From: JBBIJR01 sp037445875
Lineage (GTDB): Bacteria; CLD3; SB21
Direction: 5' to 3'
Length of the DNA: 37,943 bases
NCBI GenBank assembly: GCA_037445875.1
Contig: JBBIJR010000031.1
Span: forward strand, 1-37,943
In this document: one piece after another, positions 1 to 8,165 of the stretch
How the letters are laid out: the number at the start of each line of letters is the position of its first letter
Position numbering within the stretch: the first letter of the stretch is position 1
Program-made: the position numbers and the translations under genes
The notes under the pieces: model-generated
The model's input: the letters and a program-made list of their open reading frames with translations, nothing else
Told to the model about the DNA's origin: nothing
Databases searched by the model: none

Positions 1-309
1 GGTCTGCTGAAAGTGGAGATGGGAACTGAAGATGATCAAGGGGACGCGCTGGGTGAGAGCATGATTCATTCGCGTTTGCAGCTCGAGATACTGTTCCTCC
101 GCCATGCCCGCGGCCCGTTCAGCCAACTCCCTCATTTCCGGGTAGTAGTAGATGTCAAAATGGTCGGTCGTGAGGATCTTCCACGCAAACCGCGTGTAAT
201 TGACTTTGTTCGTGCCAAAGTAGTTGGAGTAGTACTGAGCCGATGCGGAAGATACCGTTACGGCCAATAGTCCAAGGCAGCCGGCAGCGGCGCTGATAAG
301 ATGCTTCAC
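1..309 (-). CDS. Secreted PD40/TolB-like (peptidase-MA-like) protein, N-terminal fragment
   Basis: Only the first 103 codons lie in the window; the gene runs off the left edge. It starts at GTG (309-307), which overlaps the stop of the upstream gene as GTGA, so the two are probably co-translated. Residues 1-24 form a signal peptide (KHLIS, then a hydrophobic run ending SASA-Q), so the protein is exported. The mature start YYSNYFGTNKVNYTRFAWK followed by HFDIYYYPE matches my memory of the opening of large (about 1000 residue) secreted proteins with a peptidase-MA-like helical region followed by WD40/PD40 TolB-like propellers, common in the FCB group. The function of that family is not settled. 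The propeller part is outside the window, so the call rests on the N-terminal signature only. Confidence 0.7.
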   Translation of the reverse strand, partial: MKHLISAAAGCLGLLAVTVSSASAQYYSNYFGTNKVNYTRFAWKILTTDHFDIYYYPEMRELAERAAGMAEEQYLELQTRMNHALTQRVPLIIFSSHLHFQQT

Positions 310-1112
310 CGACAGGTCTTTGTTAAAACGTGATCCAGTATGTACCGGGATGCCCGTGCCGTGCGTGTTCCATACCAGCAGAAGTACGAACCGTCCACCA
401 GCAGGACATCCACGCGGCGGTCTTCCTGCAGACCGGCGAATTCCTTCAGATGTTCTTGTCGGAACCGATAGGGTTCGTCAGGCAGCAAGATGAGGTCTGG
501 CGACGCAGCAGCCATATCGTCCATCGTCACTACGGGATATCGGTCCGGCCATGATCCGAACAGGTTTTCCATCCCGTGCACATGCAGAATGTCGTGGATG
601 AAGGTGTCCGCGTTGATTGTCATCCACGGATTTCTCCAAATCAAGTATACCGTACGCCATTGCGAGTCACCGTGCGTACAGCGCCGTCTCGCCGCCGCGC
701 TTGCGATCGACTGGCTGTATGCCGCCGTACGCTCTTCAACCTCGAAGACGCGGCCCAACTGATCGAGCAACGCGGCCGCATCTGCGAGGCTGCGCGGATA
801 CGTTACCCACGTCCGATACCGTCGTGAGAATTCCAGGATGTGTTCCGGCTTGTTTTCTTCACGATTGACGATCACAAGGTCCGGCTCGAGTCGCTCCACG
901 GAGTTGAAATCGGGATCTTTTTGACCCCCCACTCTCGGCAGCGCAGCGACCTTGTCGGCGGGCCGCGTACAAAACCGGGTCACTCCGACGACGCGTTCAC
1001 CCAAGCCGAGATCAAACAGCGATTCTGTAATGCTGGGAACAAACGAGATCACGCGCCGGGGCGGATCGGTGAATTCCACCGTGCGCCCTGCGTCATCCTT
1101 CAAACGCAACAT
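306..1112 (-). CDS. BtuF-like helical-backbone metal receptor / ABC-type cobalamin or Fe-chelate binding protein
   Basis: A 268-residue protein of the periplasmic-binding-protein-type family that binds vitamin B12 or iron chelates. It opens with DDAGRTVEFTDPPRRVIS and VPSITESLFDLGLGERVVGVT, then PRVGGQKDPDFNSVERLEPDLVI; this is the standard first lobe of BtuF/FepB-like proteins. The second lobe follows after a long helix (TMNADTFIHD-like region, then SPDLILLPDEPY). No signal peptide or lipobox is visible before the domain, so the protein may be cytoplasmic or the start may be missed; ATG at 1112 is the only good in-frame start. No permease or ATPase gene is adjacent, so a transport role is uncertain. 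Its stop overlaps the start of the next gene (GTGA). Confidence 0.8.
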   Translation of the reverse strand: MLRLKDDAGRTVEFTDPPRRVISFVPSITESLFDLGLGERVVGVTRFCTRPADKVAALPRVGGQKDPDFNSVERLEPDLVIVNREENKPEHILEFSRRYRTWVTYPRSLADAAALLDQLGRVFEVEERTAAYSQSIASAAARRRCTHGDSQWRTVYLIWRNPWMTINADTFIHDILHVHGMENLFGSWPDRYPVVTMDDMAAASPDLILLPDEPYRFRQEHLKEFAGLQEDRRVDVLLVDGSYFCWYGTRTARASRYILDHVLTKTCR

Positions 1113-1145
1113 GCATCCGGCTTTGCCACTTAGGTACGACTTTCA

Positions 1146-1174
1146 AAGATAGAATGAATGAAGGCGTGAATCAA
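1146..1174 (-). promoter_or_regulatory. Predicted sigma70-type promoter for the BtuF-like gene
   Basis: On the minus strand TTGATT (1174-1169) and TATCTT (1151-1146) are separated by exactly 17 bases. Transcription would begin near 1139, leaving a leader of about 27 bases before ATG 1112. Prediction by eye from consensus only. Confidence 0.4.
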
Positions 1175-1199
1175 CAGAATAATGGGACACCGAACGAAC

Positions 1200-1228
1200 T
1201 TGCAATTGCGTTGTTTCCCGGCTATCTT
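1200..1228 (+). promoter_or_regulatory. Predicted sigma70-type promoter for the M64 peptidase gene
   Basis: TTGCAA (1200-1205) and TATCTT (1223-1228) are 17 bases apart on the plus strand, giving a leader of roughly 35 bases before ATG 1269. It is divergent from the promoter at 1146-1174 and uses the same -10 hexamer. Confidence 0.4.
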
Positions 1229-1268
1229 GACTCCGTCTCATCAAGGGAACGGTTCAGAAGGATCGTCC

Positions 1269-2546
1269 ATGCGGTCAATGTTCTTACTGTGGGCCGGACT
1301 CACGGCCCCCCTATCGTTCGCACAGACCCGGTTTGATGACAACTTTGAGGACGGCTGTTTGCGCTTCGACTATTTTCACGGTCTGGATCGGAGCCAGCAT
1401 GTCGTCATTCCGGATGCGATCGTCTACGAGCCCTTGTACGGAGGGAGCCGGGAAGTCCTGATCAACCCGTTCAATATGGGCAGCGTTCGATACTTCGTCT
1501 TAGATTCGGCAGCGGGTGACACACTGTATGGGGATGCCTACAGCAGCATGTTTGACGAATGGCGGAGTACTCAAGCTGCTCGGCGTGGCGAGCGAAAGGT
1601 CTATCACGAGTCCATACGCATGCCCTGTCCTCGCCGGCCCATCAGACTCGTTATTGAGAACCGCTCCGAGGACGGCAGTTTTCAGAGGATCTACGAATCG
1701 TACATCAACCCCCTCGACATAGCCATTCTTCGGGACACCGTTTCCGGGGCGTGGGAAGCCGGATCCATCCGCCGTTCAGGTCCCCCGCAGGACAAGATCG
1801 ACGTCGTGTTTCTCGCCGAAGGATACCGCGTCCAGGAACTGGACAAATTCAAGAAAGATGCCGAGCGCTTGACCGATTTCCTTTTGGGGGCAGAACCGTT
1901 CCAGTCGCACTCAGACCGGTTTAATTTCTGGTACGTCGCCACGCCGTCCGAGGAATCGGGAACGGATGAACCCGACAAAGGCATTTACAGAAATACGTTC
2001 TTCCATAGTTCCTTCAACACGTTCAACGTGGCCCGGTACATCACCTCATCCGCGAACAGATTGATGAGGACGGCGGCATCAAAAGTTCCGTATGACCATA
2101 TCGTCGTCCTCACCAATTCCGGGCGATACGGAGGCGGAGGTTTCTACAACCTCTACTCTCTCTTCTGTGCGGACATGCCGTACCTGCGGGATGTCTTCGT
2201 GCACGAATTCGGCCACCAGTTCGGCGGTCTGGCAGATGAGTATGACGGCGATTTTACGGATGGATACTACAATCTGGAGGTCGAACCGTGGGAGGCCAAC
2301 ATTACAACGGCGACGCAGCGAAGGGCCGTCAAGTGGAGGTCGATGATTGATGATGCCATGCCCGTGCCCACCCCGGCCGATGTACGATATGCCGGCCGTG
2401 TCGGACTCTTTGAGGGAGCCGGATACTCGACCAGGGGTATCTTTCGTTCCGAGCTGTATTGCATCATGCGCAGTTTTGAGGTCAGGGAATTCTGCGCGGT
2501 TTGTCGAGGACACGTACGCAACGTCATCCTGACTCTGACACGCTGA
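1269..2546 (+). CDS. Secreted IgA-type metallopeptidase, family M64
   Basis: A 425-residue exported zinc peptidase. ATG 1269 is chosen because it is preceded by AGAAGG (1256-1261) and opens a signal peptide (MRSMFLLWAGLTAPLSFA-Q). Residues about 20-150 are a beta-rich region like the M64 N-terminal domain (FEDGCLRFDYFHGL). The catalytic domain begins near DKIDVVFLAEGY, and the zinc motif HEFGHQFGGLADEY starts at His312: H312, E313 and H316 form HExxH, followed by Asp323-Glu324. M64 enzymes were named from a Clostridium IgA peptidase, but most bacterial members have unknown substrates, so immunoglobulin cleavage should not be assumed. It is transcribed divergently from the BtuF-like gene and ends 2 bases from the stop of mutL, with no terminator visible between them. 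Confidence 0.9.
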   Translation: MRSMFLLWAGLTAPLSFAQTRFDDNFEDGCLRFDYFHGLDRSQHVVIPDAIVYEPLYGGSREVLINPFNMGSVRYFVLDSAAGDTLYGDAYSSMFDEWRSTQAARRGERKVYHESIRMPCPRRPIRLVIENRSEDGSFQRIYESYINPLDIAILRDTVSGAWEAGSIRRSGPPQDKIDVVFLAEGYRVQELDKFKKDAERLTDFLLGAEPFQSHSDRFNFWYVATPSEESGTDEPDKGIYRNTFFHSSFNTFNVARYITSSANRLMRTAASKVPYDHIVVLTNSGRYGGGGFYNLYSLFCADMPYLRDVFVHEFGHQFGGLADEYDGDFTDGYYNLEVEPWEANITTATQRRAVKWRSMIDDAMPVPTPADVRYAGRVGLFEGAGYSTRGIFRSELYCIMRSFEVREFCAVCRGHVRNVILTLTR

Positions 2547-2548
2547 AA

Positions 2549-4324
2549 TCAGGAAGTCCGCATGAACCTTCGATCCAGTTCATCGAGTGACAGCTGGATA
2601 ATGACGGGACGGCCGTGAGGACAGACATAGGGAAAGCGGGTTGCAAACAACTGGTCGATGAGCCCGTTCATCTCTTCCACGGTTAGCGGATCCCCTGATT
2701 TGACGGCCGATTTGCACGCAAACGACTTGGCGAGATTGTCTCTCGGATCAAGGCTCGCATTTTCATTCTGCCGGTAGTTTGCGATCATCTCCGCCAGAAT
2801 TCTCTGTTCGTTGCCCAGTCGCACGTCAGCGGGTACTGCCTCGACTACAACCGTGCGGCTTCCGAATACCTTCACAACAAAGCCCAGTTTCTCCACCAGC
2901 GGCAGGAGTTGCTCGACTACCGCAAATTCCTCCCCCGTGAATTCTATCGTTTGTGGAAACAACAGCTGTTGGGAAAAGATGGGATTACGCTCAAACGCGT
3001 CCAGAGCCCGTTCGTAGAGGATTCGTTCATGAGCCACGTGCTGATCGATGATGGCCAGCCCGCTCTTGATCTGAGAGACGATGTACCGGTTGTGCAGCTG
3101 CCAGACCAGACTGGTCGGTGATACAACCGGGGCCGCCAGCAACTGCCGCTGAATGGCCCGTCGAGCCTCTTCCGGCGATAGAGGAAGGGGAGAGTCGTTG
3201 TTGAATGGGGACAAGCCCTCATCTGCCGGGGTACCGACTGACAGTACCGGAGCCACTCGCTCCGTTTGAAACGCAAGCGCGGCCTGGAGTCCGGAGGTCT
3301 CGGCTGCGCCGATCCGATTGGGCTCCGGCGTCAGTTGGGGAATCAACGCATCGGTATTCATGGAATCCACAACGGCGTGGTAAACGGTACGGTAGACCTG
3401 CTGGTCGTCCCGGAATTTCACCTCGGCCTTTGTGGGATGGACATTCACGTCGAAATCCGAGACGTCCCAGTCGAGAAAGAGAACGTAGAACGGCCGGTCT
3501 CCTTTCGGAATCGAATGGCCATATGCACCAAACACGGCCGACTGGACCGTTCGGCTGAAAATCGGCCTCCGGTTCAGATACAAGAACTGTTCCCCTTGTG
3601 TCTTAAGAGAAAACGTCGGGCGGCTCACGTAACCGCTCACGCGCTCCCGGTCCACCTCCAGTGTATGGGCCATGGTTTCCCTACCTATGACCTTCTCCAA
3701 ACGCCCCGCAAGGTCGGCCTTACGCAATTGAAAGACCCGGTCGTCCTCGTGGATCAGCGTAAACTCGACGTCGGGAAACGCAATGGCAAACTTCTTGATG
3801 ATGGATGCGGCGTGGCGAAACTCCGTGTTGTGGGTTTTCAGAAACTGTCGCCGTGCCGGCACATTGTAGAACAAATTCTTAACCGTCACGGTTGTCCCCG
3901 GCAATCCTGCTTCTTTGGTAGTCTCGGCCACGTGCCCGCCGTGAACCCTGACTACGGTCGCCATCGTATCGTCTTTCATGCGTGTCTTGATTTCCAGATC
4001 CGAAACCGCCGCCACACTGGCGATCGCTTCTCCGCGAAACCCAAAGCTGCGAACCGCCTGCAAGTCCTCCCAGCGTGAGATCTTGCTCGTGGCATGGCGC
4101 TCCAGGCATAGAGCGGCATCGGATTCACTCATGCCTATGCCGTTGTCAATCACCTGAATGAGACTCTTTCCTCCGGAGCGAATGGTAATGACGAGATCGT
4201 CCGCTCCGGCATCCAGCGCATTCTCAATCAGTTCCTTCACAACGGACGCCGGCCGCTCAACCACCTCGCCGGCGGCGATCTTGTTGACGACCTGTTCAGG
4301 AAGTATTTTGATCGTCGTGGCCAT
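2549..4324 (-). CDS. mutL: DNA mismatch repair protein MutL, endonuclease type
   Basis: A 591-residue MutL. ATG 4324 is chosen because the family start IKILPEQVVNKIAAGEVVERP follows at once and it lies 1 base after the upstream stop. The GHKL ATPase has the catalytic Glu34 and Asn35 in ELIENALDAGADD, the DNGIGM motif, and GFRGEAIASV near residue 95. The C-terminal half carries the metal-dependent nicking motif DQHVAHERILYE (Asp427-Glu438), a SFACK motif, and CPHGRP (Cys568), which mark the MutL type that nicks DNA itself in bacteria lacking MutH. The usual Ala after DQH is Val here. It works with MutS, not in this window, to direct strand repair. It is co-transcribed with the zinc-ribbon methyltransferase just upstream. 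Confidence 0.95.
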   Translation of the reverse strand: MATTIKILPEQVVNKIAAGEVVERPASVVKELIENALDAGADDLVITIRSGGKSLIQVIDNGIGMSESDAALCLERHATSKISRWEDLQAVRSFGFRGEAIASVAAVSDLEIKTRMKDDTMATVVRVHGGHVAETTKEAGLPGTTVTVKNLFYNVPARRQFLKTHNTEFRHAASIIKKFAIAFPDVEFTLIHEDDRVFQLRKADLAGRLEKVIGRETMAHTLEVDRERVSGYVSRPTFSLKTQGEQFLYLNRRPIFSRTVQSAVFGAYGHSIPKGDRPFYVLFLDWDVSDFDVNVHPTKAEVKFRDDQQVYRTVYHAVVDSMNTDALIPQLTPEPNRIGAAETSGLQAALAFQTERVAPVLSVGTPADEGLSPFNNDSPLPLSPEEARRAIQRQLLAAPVVSPTSLVWQLHNRYIVSQIKSGLAIIDQHVAHERILYERALDAFERNPIFSQQLLFPQTIEFTGEEFAVVEQLLPLVEKLGFVVKVFGSRTVVVEAVPADVRLGNEQRILAEMIANYRQNENASLDPRDNLAKSFACKSAVKSGDPLTVEEMNGLIDQLFATRFPYVCPHGRPVIIQLSLDELDRRFMRTS

Positions 4325-4325
4325 T

Positions 4326-5276
4326 CTACGCTGGGGCCTTTTCGGCCGCGTACAGCATGGACGAACCGGAGCCGCCACGAGCACCCATGAGCAGCGAGCG
4401 CCCAATCGTCCACGGTGCCCGGCAGACGGCGGCGGGTATGGACAGCCAGCCGCGTTTACCGACGACCGCGATTTCGCTCATGAAAACATTGAAAAAGGCA
4501 TCCAAAGGCATCTGCCGCCGGTCCACGATCCGAAAGCCGCACTGATTTAAGACGCTTTGCATCGTCGTCGGGGTGAAATGATAGAGGTGTCTGGGCGGAT
4601 CCAACGCAATCCAATCCGGGCCGTACACGCCAGCGTCGTAGGATCCGACGTTCGGAACCGCAACTAACAGGAGGCCATCAGGCTTCAAGCGTCGCTGAAG
4701 CAATCGCAGTGCTCCCAAAGGTTCATGCAAGTGTTCAAGCACGTGCCACAGGGTAATCACATCCCACTCCGGCGACAGGACTTCGAGGGACCTTTCGGAA
4801 ATCGGACCGGTGTATACCTGGTCTTCCAGCAATCGCCGGGCAAACGTCGATGCCTGCTCAGAGGGCTCCAGTCCGAACGTCCTCCATCCTGCCCTTTTCA
4901 TCTCGAGCAGGAATTCTCCTGTACCGCATCCCACGTCCAGGATCGACCCGACGGCGTGGAGTTTCTCGATCCTGCGTCTTTTCCATCGAACGGATAGTCG
5001 CCGTGCGGAGGTGTAGGCCAAGTGAAAGGCTCCCCCGCCGTGTCCGGAGCTCATAAACGGACTGTACGAGTCCGCCGCGTAATACACCCCCGCAGCATCG
5101 GAAGTCGGCCTTGGGCGCAGGTAAAGCAAACCGCATCCCATGCAGCGAACCGTTGCATACGATGCCAGCCCGTCCGCATGCTCGAAGATCCTCTCGCAGA
5201 CGTTCGAGCCGCACGACGGGCACGCCGTTTCCTCCAGTGCAATTTTCGCCACGCGCGCGGGAAGTTCGGATATCAT
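4326..5276 (-). CDS. Class I SAM-dependent methyltransferase with N-terminal zinc ribbon
   Basis: A 316-residue protein. Start ATG 5276 is preferred over the longer frame to 5318, because the extra codons read through a GC-rich hairpin at 5289-5311. An N-terminal zinc ribbon with two CxxC pairs (ACPSCGS and VRCMGCG) is followed by a Rossmann methyltransferase domain with SAM motif ILDVGCGTGEF and the WHVLEHLHEP block typical of the UbiG-like Methyltransf_23 group. Proteins of this layout often act on sugars or small carriers in polysaccharide or secondary-metabolite clusters; here the neighbour is mutL, which gives no help. The substrate is unknown. The stop lies 1 base from the mutL start, so the two are one transcript. 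Confidence 0.85.
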   Translation of the reverse strand: MISELPARVAKIALEETACPSCGSNVCERIFEHADGLASYATVRCMGCGLLYLRPRPTSDAAGVYYAADSYSPFMSSGHGGGAFHLAYTSARRLSVRWKRRRIEKLHAVGSILDVGCGTGEFLLEMKRAGWRTFGLEPSEQASTFARRLLEDQVYTGPISERSLEVLSPEWDVITLWHVLEHLHEPLGALRLLQRRLKPDGLLLVAVPNVGSYDAGVYGPDWIALDPPRHLYHFTPTTMQSVLNQCGFRIVDRRQMPLDAFFNVFMSEIAVVGKRGWLSIPAAVCRAPWTIGRSLLMGARGGSGSSMLYAAEKAPA

Positions 5277-5288
5277 GAGACAGAATAA

Positions 5289-5311
5289 ACACCACCGTCT
5301 GAGACGGCGGT
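5289..5311 (+). repeat. GC-rich hairpin with T-run
   Basis: CCGTC-TGA-GACGG inverted repeat, extended by a mismatched CCa/cGG pair and followed by TTTTT on the plus strand. It would be terminator-shaped for plus-strand (antisense) transcription; on the minus strand the T-run is poor. It lies just upstream of the methyltransferase start and argues against the longer reading frame. Confidence 0.4.
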
Positions 5312-5325
5312 TTTTCATGGTGAAA

Positions 5326-5359
5326 TAAAAAAGATCATTTGAGGCCGCTCAAATGATCT
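5326..5359 (-). terminator. Rho-independent terminator after ccmE
   Basis: Perfect 12-bp stem (5332-5343 with 5348-5359) and a 4-base loop, followed on the minus strand by TTTTTT (5331-5326). It sits about 35 bases after the ccmE stop and separates the symporter-ccmE unit from the methyltransferase-mutL unit. Confidence 0.9.
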
Positions 5360-5394
5360 GTGGGTTGAAAGAAGACTTGTCCGGCAGCCTGGAA

Positions 5395-5805
5395 TCAGGA
5401 CCCTTTTAGAGAGCTGTAGTCCACCTCGTACTTCGACGCGCACTTCGCCTGAATCAACGTGCCTTCGAAGGTGCCGTCCTCGCGTATGCGTCCGTCGATT
5501 ACGGCCTCACACTCGTCCTTGAACGTATCGGGAACCGGGTCCTTACCCACATATGTCACGGGAATCGTGGCGCCGTTGCGAGTCAGCAGGAACTCCAAGC
5601 GCTCACCGCTACGCTTGATGCTTCCGGCAACCACATTGCCGTGAACTTTGAGTCGTTTTCCGTAGGCGTCTTCTCCCATGACTTTCAGTTCATCTACGAA
5701 CTTGTAGTACGACTTGCCCTCGTTGAATCCGCTGTAGCTCAAGAATCCCAGCGTCGTGAGCACTATGACGACACCGATGGCTATCTTGACGTTTCTTGAT
5801 TGCAT
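5395..5805 (-). CDS. ccmE: Cytochrome c maturation protein CcmE, Cys-type haem chaperone
   Basis: A 136-residue protein with an N-terminal membrane anchor (residues about 8-25) and a periplasmic OB-fold domain (KRLKVHGNVVAGSIKR ... EAVIDGRIREDGTFEG ... IQAKCASKYE). CcmE carries haem from the CcmABCD machinery to apocytochrome c. Classical CcmE binds haem through His in HxxxY; here the site reads Cys122-x3-Tyr126, the variant known from some sulfate reducers, archaea and related groups. ATG 5805 is preceded by a strong AAAGGAG. No other ccm genes lie nearby. It follows the symporter gene by 24 bases and is closed by the terminator at 5326-5359. Confidence 0.9.
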   Translation of the reverse strand: MQSRNVKIAIGVVIVLTTLGFLSYSGFNEGKSYYKFVDELKVMGEDAYGKRLKVHGNVVAGSIKRSGERLEFLLTRNGATIPVTYVGKDPVPDTFKDECEAVIDGRIREDGTFEGTLIQAKCASKYEVDYSSLKGS

Positions 5806-5829
5806 CGAAGCTCCTTTGCTGCGTGCAAT

Positions 5830-7134
5830 TTAGGCGTTTCTATTCGAAAATCCAGCATTTTTTGCATCTGCCCGCGCAATGGGTCGACTGAGGCAAACTG
5901 CCGTGACCATGTCTCCGGTTACGTTCACCACCGTCCGCCCCATGTCCAGCAATCGGTCAACACCCAGGATAATTCCGATGCCCTCCGCCGGGACACCAAC
6001 GGTCTGCATAACCAGAACGATCAACGGCAACGACCCGCCCGGGACACCCGCGGTTCCAATCGCCGTCAGGACGGTCATAACGATGATAACGGCCTGTTGA
6101 AGAAGACTAATCTCTATGCCAAATATCTCCGCAATGAACAATACCGTCATGCCTTCATACAAAGCCGTTCCGTTCATGTTGATGGTTGCACCGAGAGGAA
6201 TGACGAAACCCGCAATGGGTGCAGGCACATTCAGATCGTCCCGGGTGACCTTCAAAGTCGTGGGCAGTGTGGCATTACTGGAACTGGTCGAAAACGCCGT
6301 GATCATGACCGGGCGTGCGGCCTTGAAGAAGCGGACCGGACTGAACCGGGCCACGAGGGCTAAGAAACCGGAGTACACAACCACGGTATGGATCGTGTAG
6401 CCCGCAAAGACCAGCAGGACGTACAAGCCAAGCGGTTTCAACATCGAGAATCCAAAACGGGCCCCGATCCCGAACACCAAACATGCGACAGCCACCGGCG
6501 CTAACCGCATGGCCAGATCCACGACGGAGACGGCGAAGGCATTCAGACCTGTCAAGGCGCGCTCGAGGGAGCCGCGGACCGGCCCGGGCATTTTCATCAA
6601 CATCCCACCGAACAGGAGTGAGACCATGATGATGGGCAGCATCTGCATATCCACCACGGCGCGTAGAATATTGCGCGGCAGGACCATTTCCACAAACGTC
6701 ATGACCGTGAAGGCGATCTCCCGGCTTTTTTCGATCACCTGATGCGTGCCGCCACCGTACCACTCCATCAACTGGACCTGCATGGCCGGGTCGAAGTTTC
6801 GGCCGGGCTCAAAAACTCTAATGAGGAACATACCGATCAGCACGGCGACAACCGTCAGAAGCACGAAGAATGCGAGCGTTCGAGACCCGAGATGCCCCAC
6901 CGTCCGCAAGTCTCCCAGATTGGATACGCCGAGCGCCAGTGAGGCTGTGACCAGCGGCACAACGGCCAGGAAAAGCAGGCGTAAGAAGATCTGTCCGATG
7001 GGATCCGTCGCGTTCGCGATCACGAACTCGAGAGCGCCATGATACCTGCTGGACTCACCAAGTACCAGGTTGGTGACGATCCCGGCGAGCAGGCCGGTGG
7101 CGAGTCCAAGCATGATTTTGGTATGGAGTTTCAT
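5830..7134 (-). CDS. Dicarboxylate/amino acid:cation symporter (DAACS / GltP-DctA family)
   Basis: A 434-residue inner-membrane transporter using Na+ or H+ gradients to import dicarboxylates such as glutamate, aspartate or C4 acids. About eight membrane spans plus two hairpins are visible. Hairpin 1 carries SSSNATLP, the TM7 motif reads NMNGTALYEG (NMDGT in most homologues), hairpin 2 reads IGTAGVPGG, and TM8 has GVDRLLDMGRTVVNVTGD with the substrate-binding Asp, Arg/Thr and Asn positions. Substrate choice cannot be read with confidence. ATG 7134 is preferred over an in-frame TTG at 7143. It is first in a two-gene unit with ccmE. Confidence 0.9.
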   Translation of the reverse strand: MKLHTKIMLGLATGLLAGIVTNLVLGESSRYHGALEFVIANATDPIGQIFLRLLFLAVVPLVTASLALGVSNLGDLRTVGHLGSRTLAFFVLLTVVAVLIGMFLIRVFEPGRNFDPAMQVQLMEWYGGGTHQVIEKSREIAFTVMTFVEMVLPRNILRAVVDMQMLPIIMVSLLFGGMLMKMPGPVRGSLERALTGLNAFAVSVVDLAMRLAPVAVACLVFGIGARFGFSMLKPLGLYVLLVFAGYTIHTVVVYSGFLALVARFSPVRFFKAARPVMITAFSTSSSNATLPTTLKVTRDDLNVPAPIAGFVIPLGATINMNGTALYEGMTVLFIAEIFGIEISLLQQAVIIVMTVLTAIGTAGVPGGSLPLIVLVMQTVGVPAEGIGIILGVDRLLDMGRTVVNVTGDMVTAVCLSRPIARADAKNAGFSNRNA

Positions 7135-7197
7135 GGAGGTCAAGGCGGAGGTATTTGGAGGAATTCCCCTCTAAAGTCCATAGTACCCGACCGGTAC

Positions 7198-7225
7198 AAA
7201 AAAAGCAGGAGCACGGCTCCTGCTT
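7198..7225 (-). terminator. Rho-independent terminator after the DUF2914 gene
   Basis: 10-bp perfect stem (7203-7212 with 7216-7225), loop ACG, followed on the minus strand by seven T (7204-7198). It ends the transcript of the DUF2914 protein upstream of the symporter gene. Confidence 0.9.
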
Positions 7226-7252
7226 CTCTAGCGCCGATGCCGGTTGCCACGA

Positions 7253-7999
7253 TCATTCCGTCGTGAACGACGAAGACTGGAGAATACCGCCCGAAGGACC
7301 GACGACCTCCACTTTCCATTCACCCTTGTTCCCGTAGATCGTCTTGTACGAATACGTTCGCATGGAATTGTACTTCAATTCGAGGGGGACTTCGCCGGCC
7401 GGACTGCCGTTCAAATACCATTTCACCGTGATGGATTTTCCTTCTCCTCCGGTAACCTTGAGCCAGCAATAGACCTTTTCCGTCGAAGCCGGAAAGGAGG
7501 TTCCCTCTCCCACGATTTCCATATTCTCGACCCCGGTACCGAACCTCAGATCGACGATCTTGGGATCGCCCTCGGCGCCGCCTTCGATCTTCGTCGTTTC
7601 TCCCCCACCTCCCGCAGTTCCCTCGACCGTGAACTGTCCCGAGTGAACCACTGTTCCGGCATCATCCACCACATCCACGCGCCATGCCCCCGAGTTACCG
7701 AAAATAGATTTGTAGGAATAAGTCCGCATGCTGTTATAGGTGATCTCCAGCGGGACATCGGACAAGAGCTTGTCTCCGAGATACCATTTCATCTTCAGCG
7801 TCTTGCCTTGCGCGCCGGTCACTTTGACCCAGCAATAGACCTTATCCACATTGGCGGGAAACGATGCGGCCTCTCCCGTCACTTCATTAGACTCCACGCC
7901 GGTGCCGAATTTCATGGCTTCCACGGCGATTTGGGCGTCGAGACGTCCGGCGCAACACCACGCCAGAATACAAAAGGTCCCTATGATTCTCGTCATCAT
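7253..7999 (-). CDS. Secreted protein with two tandem DUF2914 domains
   Basis: A 248-residue exported protein. ATG 7999 (or ATG 7996) follows GAGGTGGAG and opens a signal peptide (RIIGTFCILAWCCAGRLDA-Q). Two copies of a roughly 100-residue domain follow: residues about 24-123 (MKFGTGVESNEV ... MRTYSYKSIFG ... WRVDVVDDAG) and 145-246 (LRFGTGVENMEI ... MRTYSYKTIYG ... WKVEVVGPSG), joined by a GGGGE-rich linker. Both match DUF2914: a TGV opening, FPA..-KVYCW strand, WY-NG/GD hairpin and a final W-K/R-V-E/D-VV strand. The domain is beta-rich and of unknown function, usually secreted. It is monocistronic: divergent from polA and closed by its own terminator. Confidence 0.85.
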   Translation of the reverse strand: MMTRIIGTFCILAWCCAGRLDAQIAVEAMKFGTGVESNEVTGEAASFPANVDKVYCWVKVTGAQGKTLKMKWYLGDKLLSDVPLEITYNSMRTYSYKSIFGNSGAWRVDVVDDAGTVVHSGQFTVEGTAGGGGETTKIEGGAEGDPKIVDLRFGTGVENMEIVGEGTSFPASTEKVYCWLKVTGGEGKSITVKWYLNGSPAGEVPLELKYNSMRTYSYKTIYGNKGEWKVEVVGPSGGILQSSSFTTE

Positions 8000-8051
8000 G
8001 CTCCACCTCGCGGTTGGTTCTTTGGATTGCACACGTATCGCATGCCGATAA

Positions 8052-8080
8052 GTTATACAAAGATAACCATCTATGGTCAC
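8052..8080 (-). promoter_or_regulatory. Predicted promoter for the DUF2914 gene
   Basis: On the minus strand GTGACC (8080-8075) and TATAAC (8057-8052) are 17 bases apart, with a leader of about 45 bases to ATG 7999. The -10 is good (5 of 6), the -35 weak. Confidence 0.35.
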
Positions 8081-8108
8081 GAATTCTACCGTTATTTCTC
8101 AAAATGGC

Positions 8109-8137
8109 TTGTTTTTCAGGGACCGCGGTTATATTTT
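8109..8137 (+). promoter_or_regulatory. Predicted promoter for polA
   Basis: TTGTTT (8109-8114), 17 bases, TATTTT (8132-8137) on the plus strand, about 28 bases before ATG 8166. A GGAG follows at about 8151-8154. Confidence 0.4.
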
Positions 8138-8165
8138 AGCGCGCTTTTCACGGAGCCGTGATCTC

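Noticed and set aside
3266..4078. Long plus-strand open frame of 270 codons opposite mutL
   Set aside because: It lies wholly within the strongly supported mutL gene on the other strand and its translation shows no recognisable family; a shadow frame.
4326..5318. Longer methyltransferase starting at 5318
   Set aside because: The extra codons are translated through a GC-rich hairpin, and ATG 5276 starts the conserved sequence.
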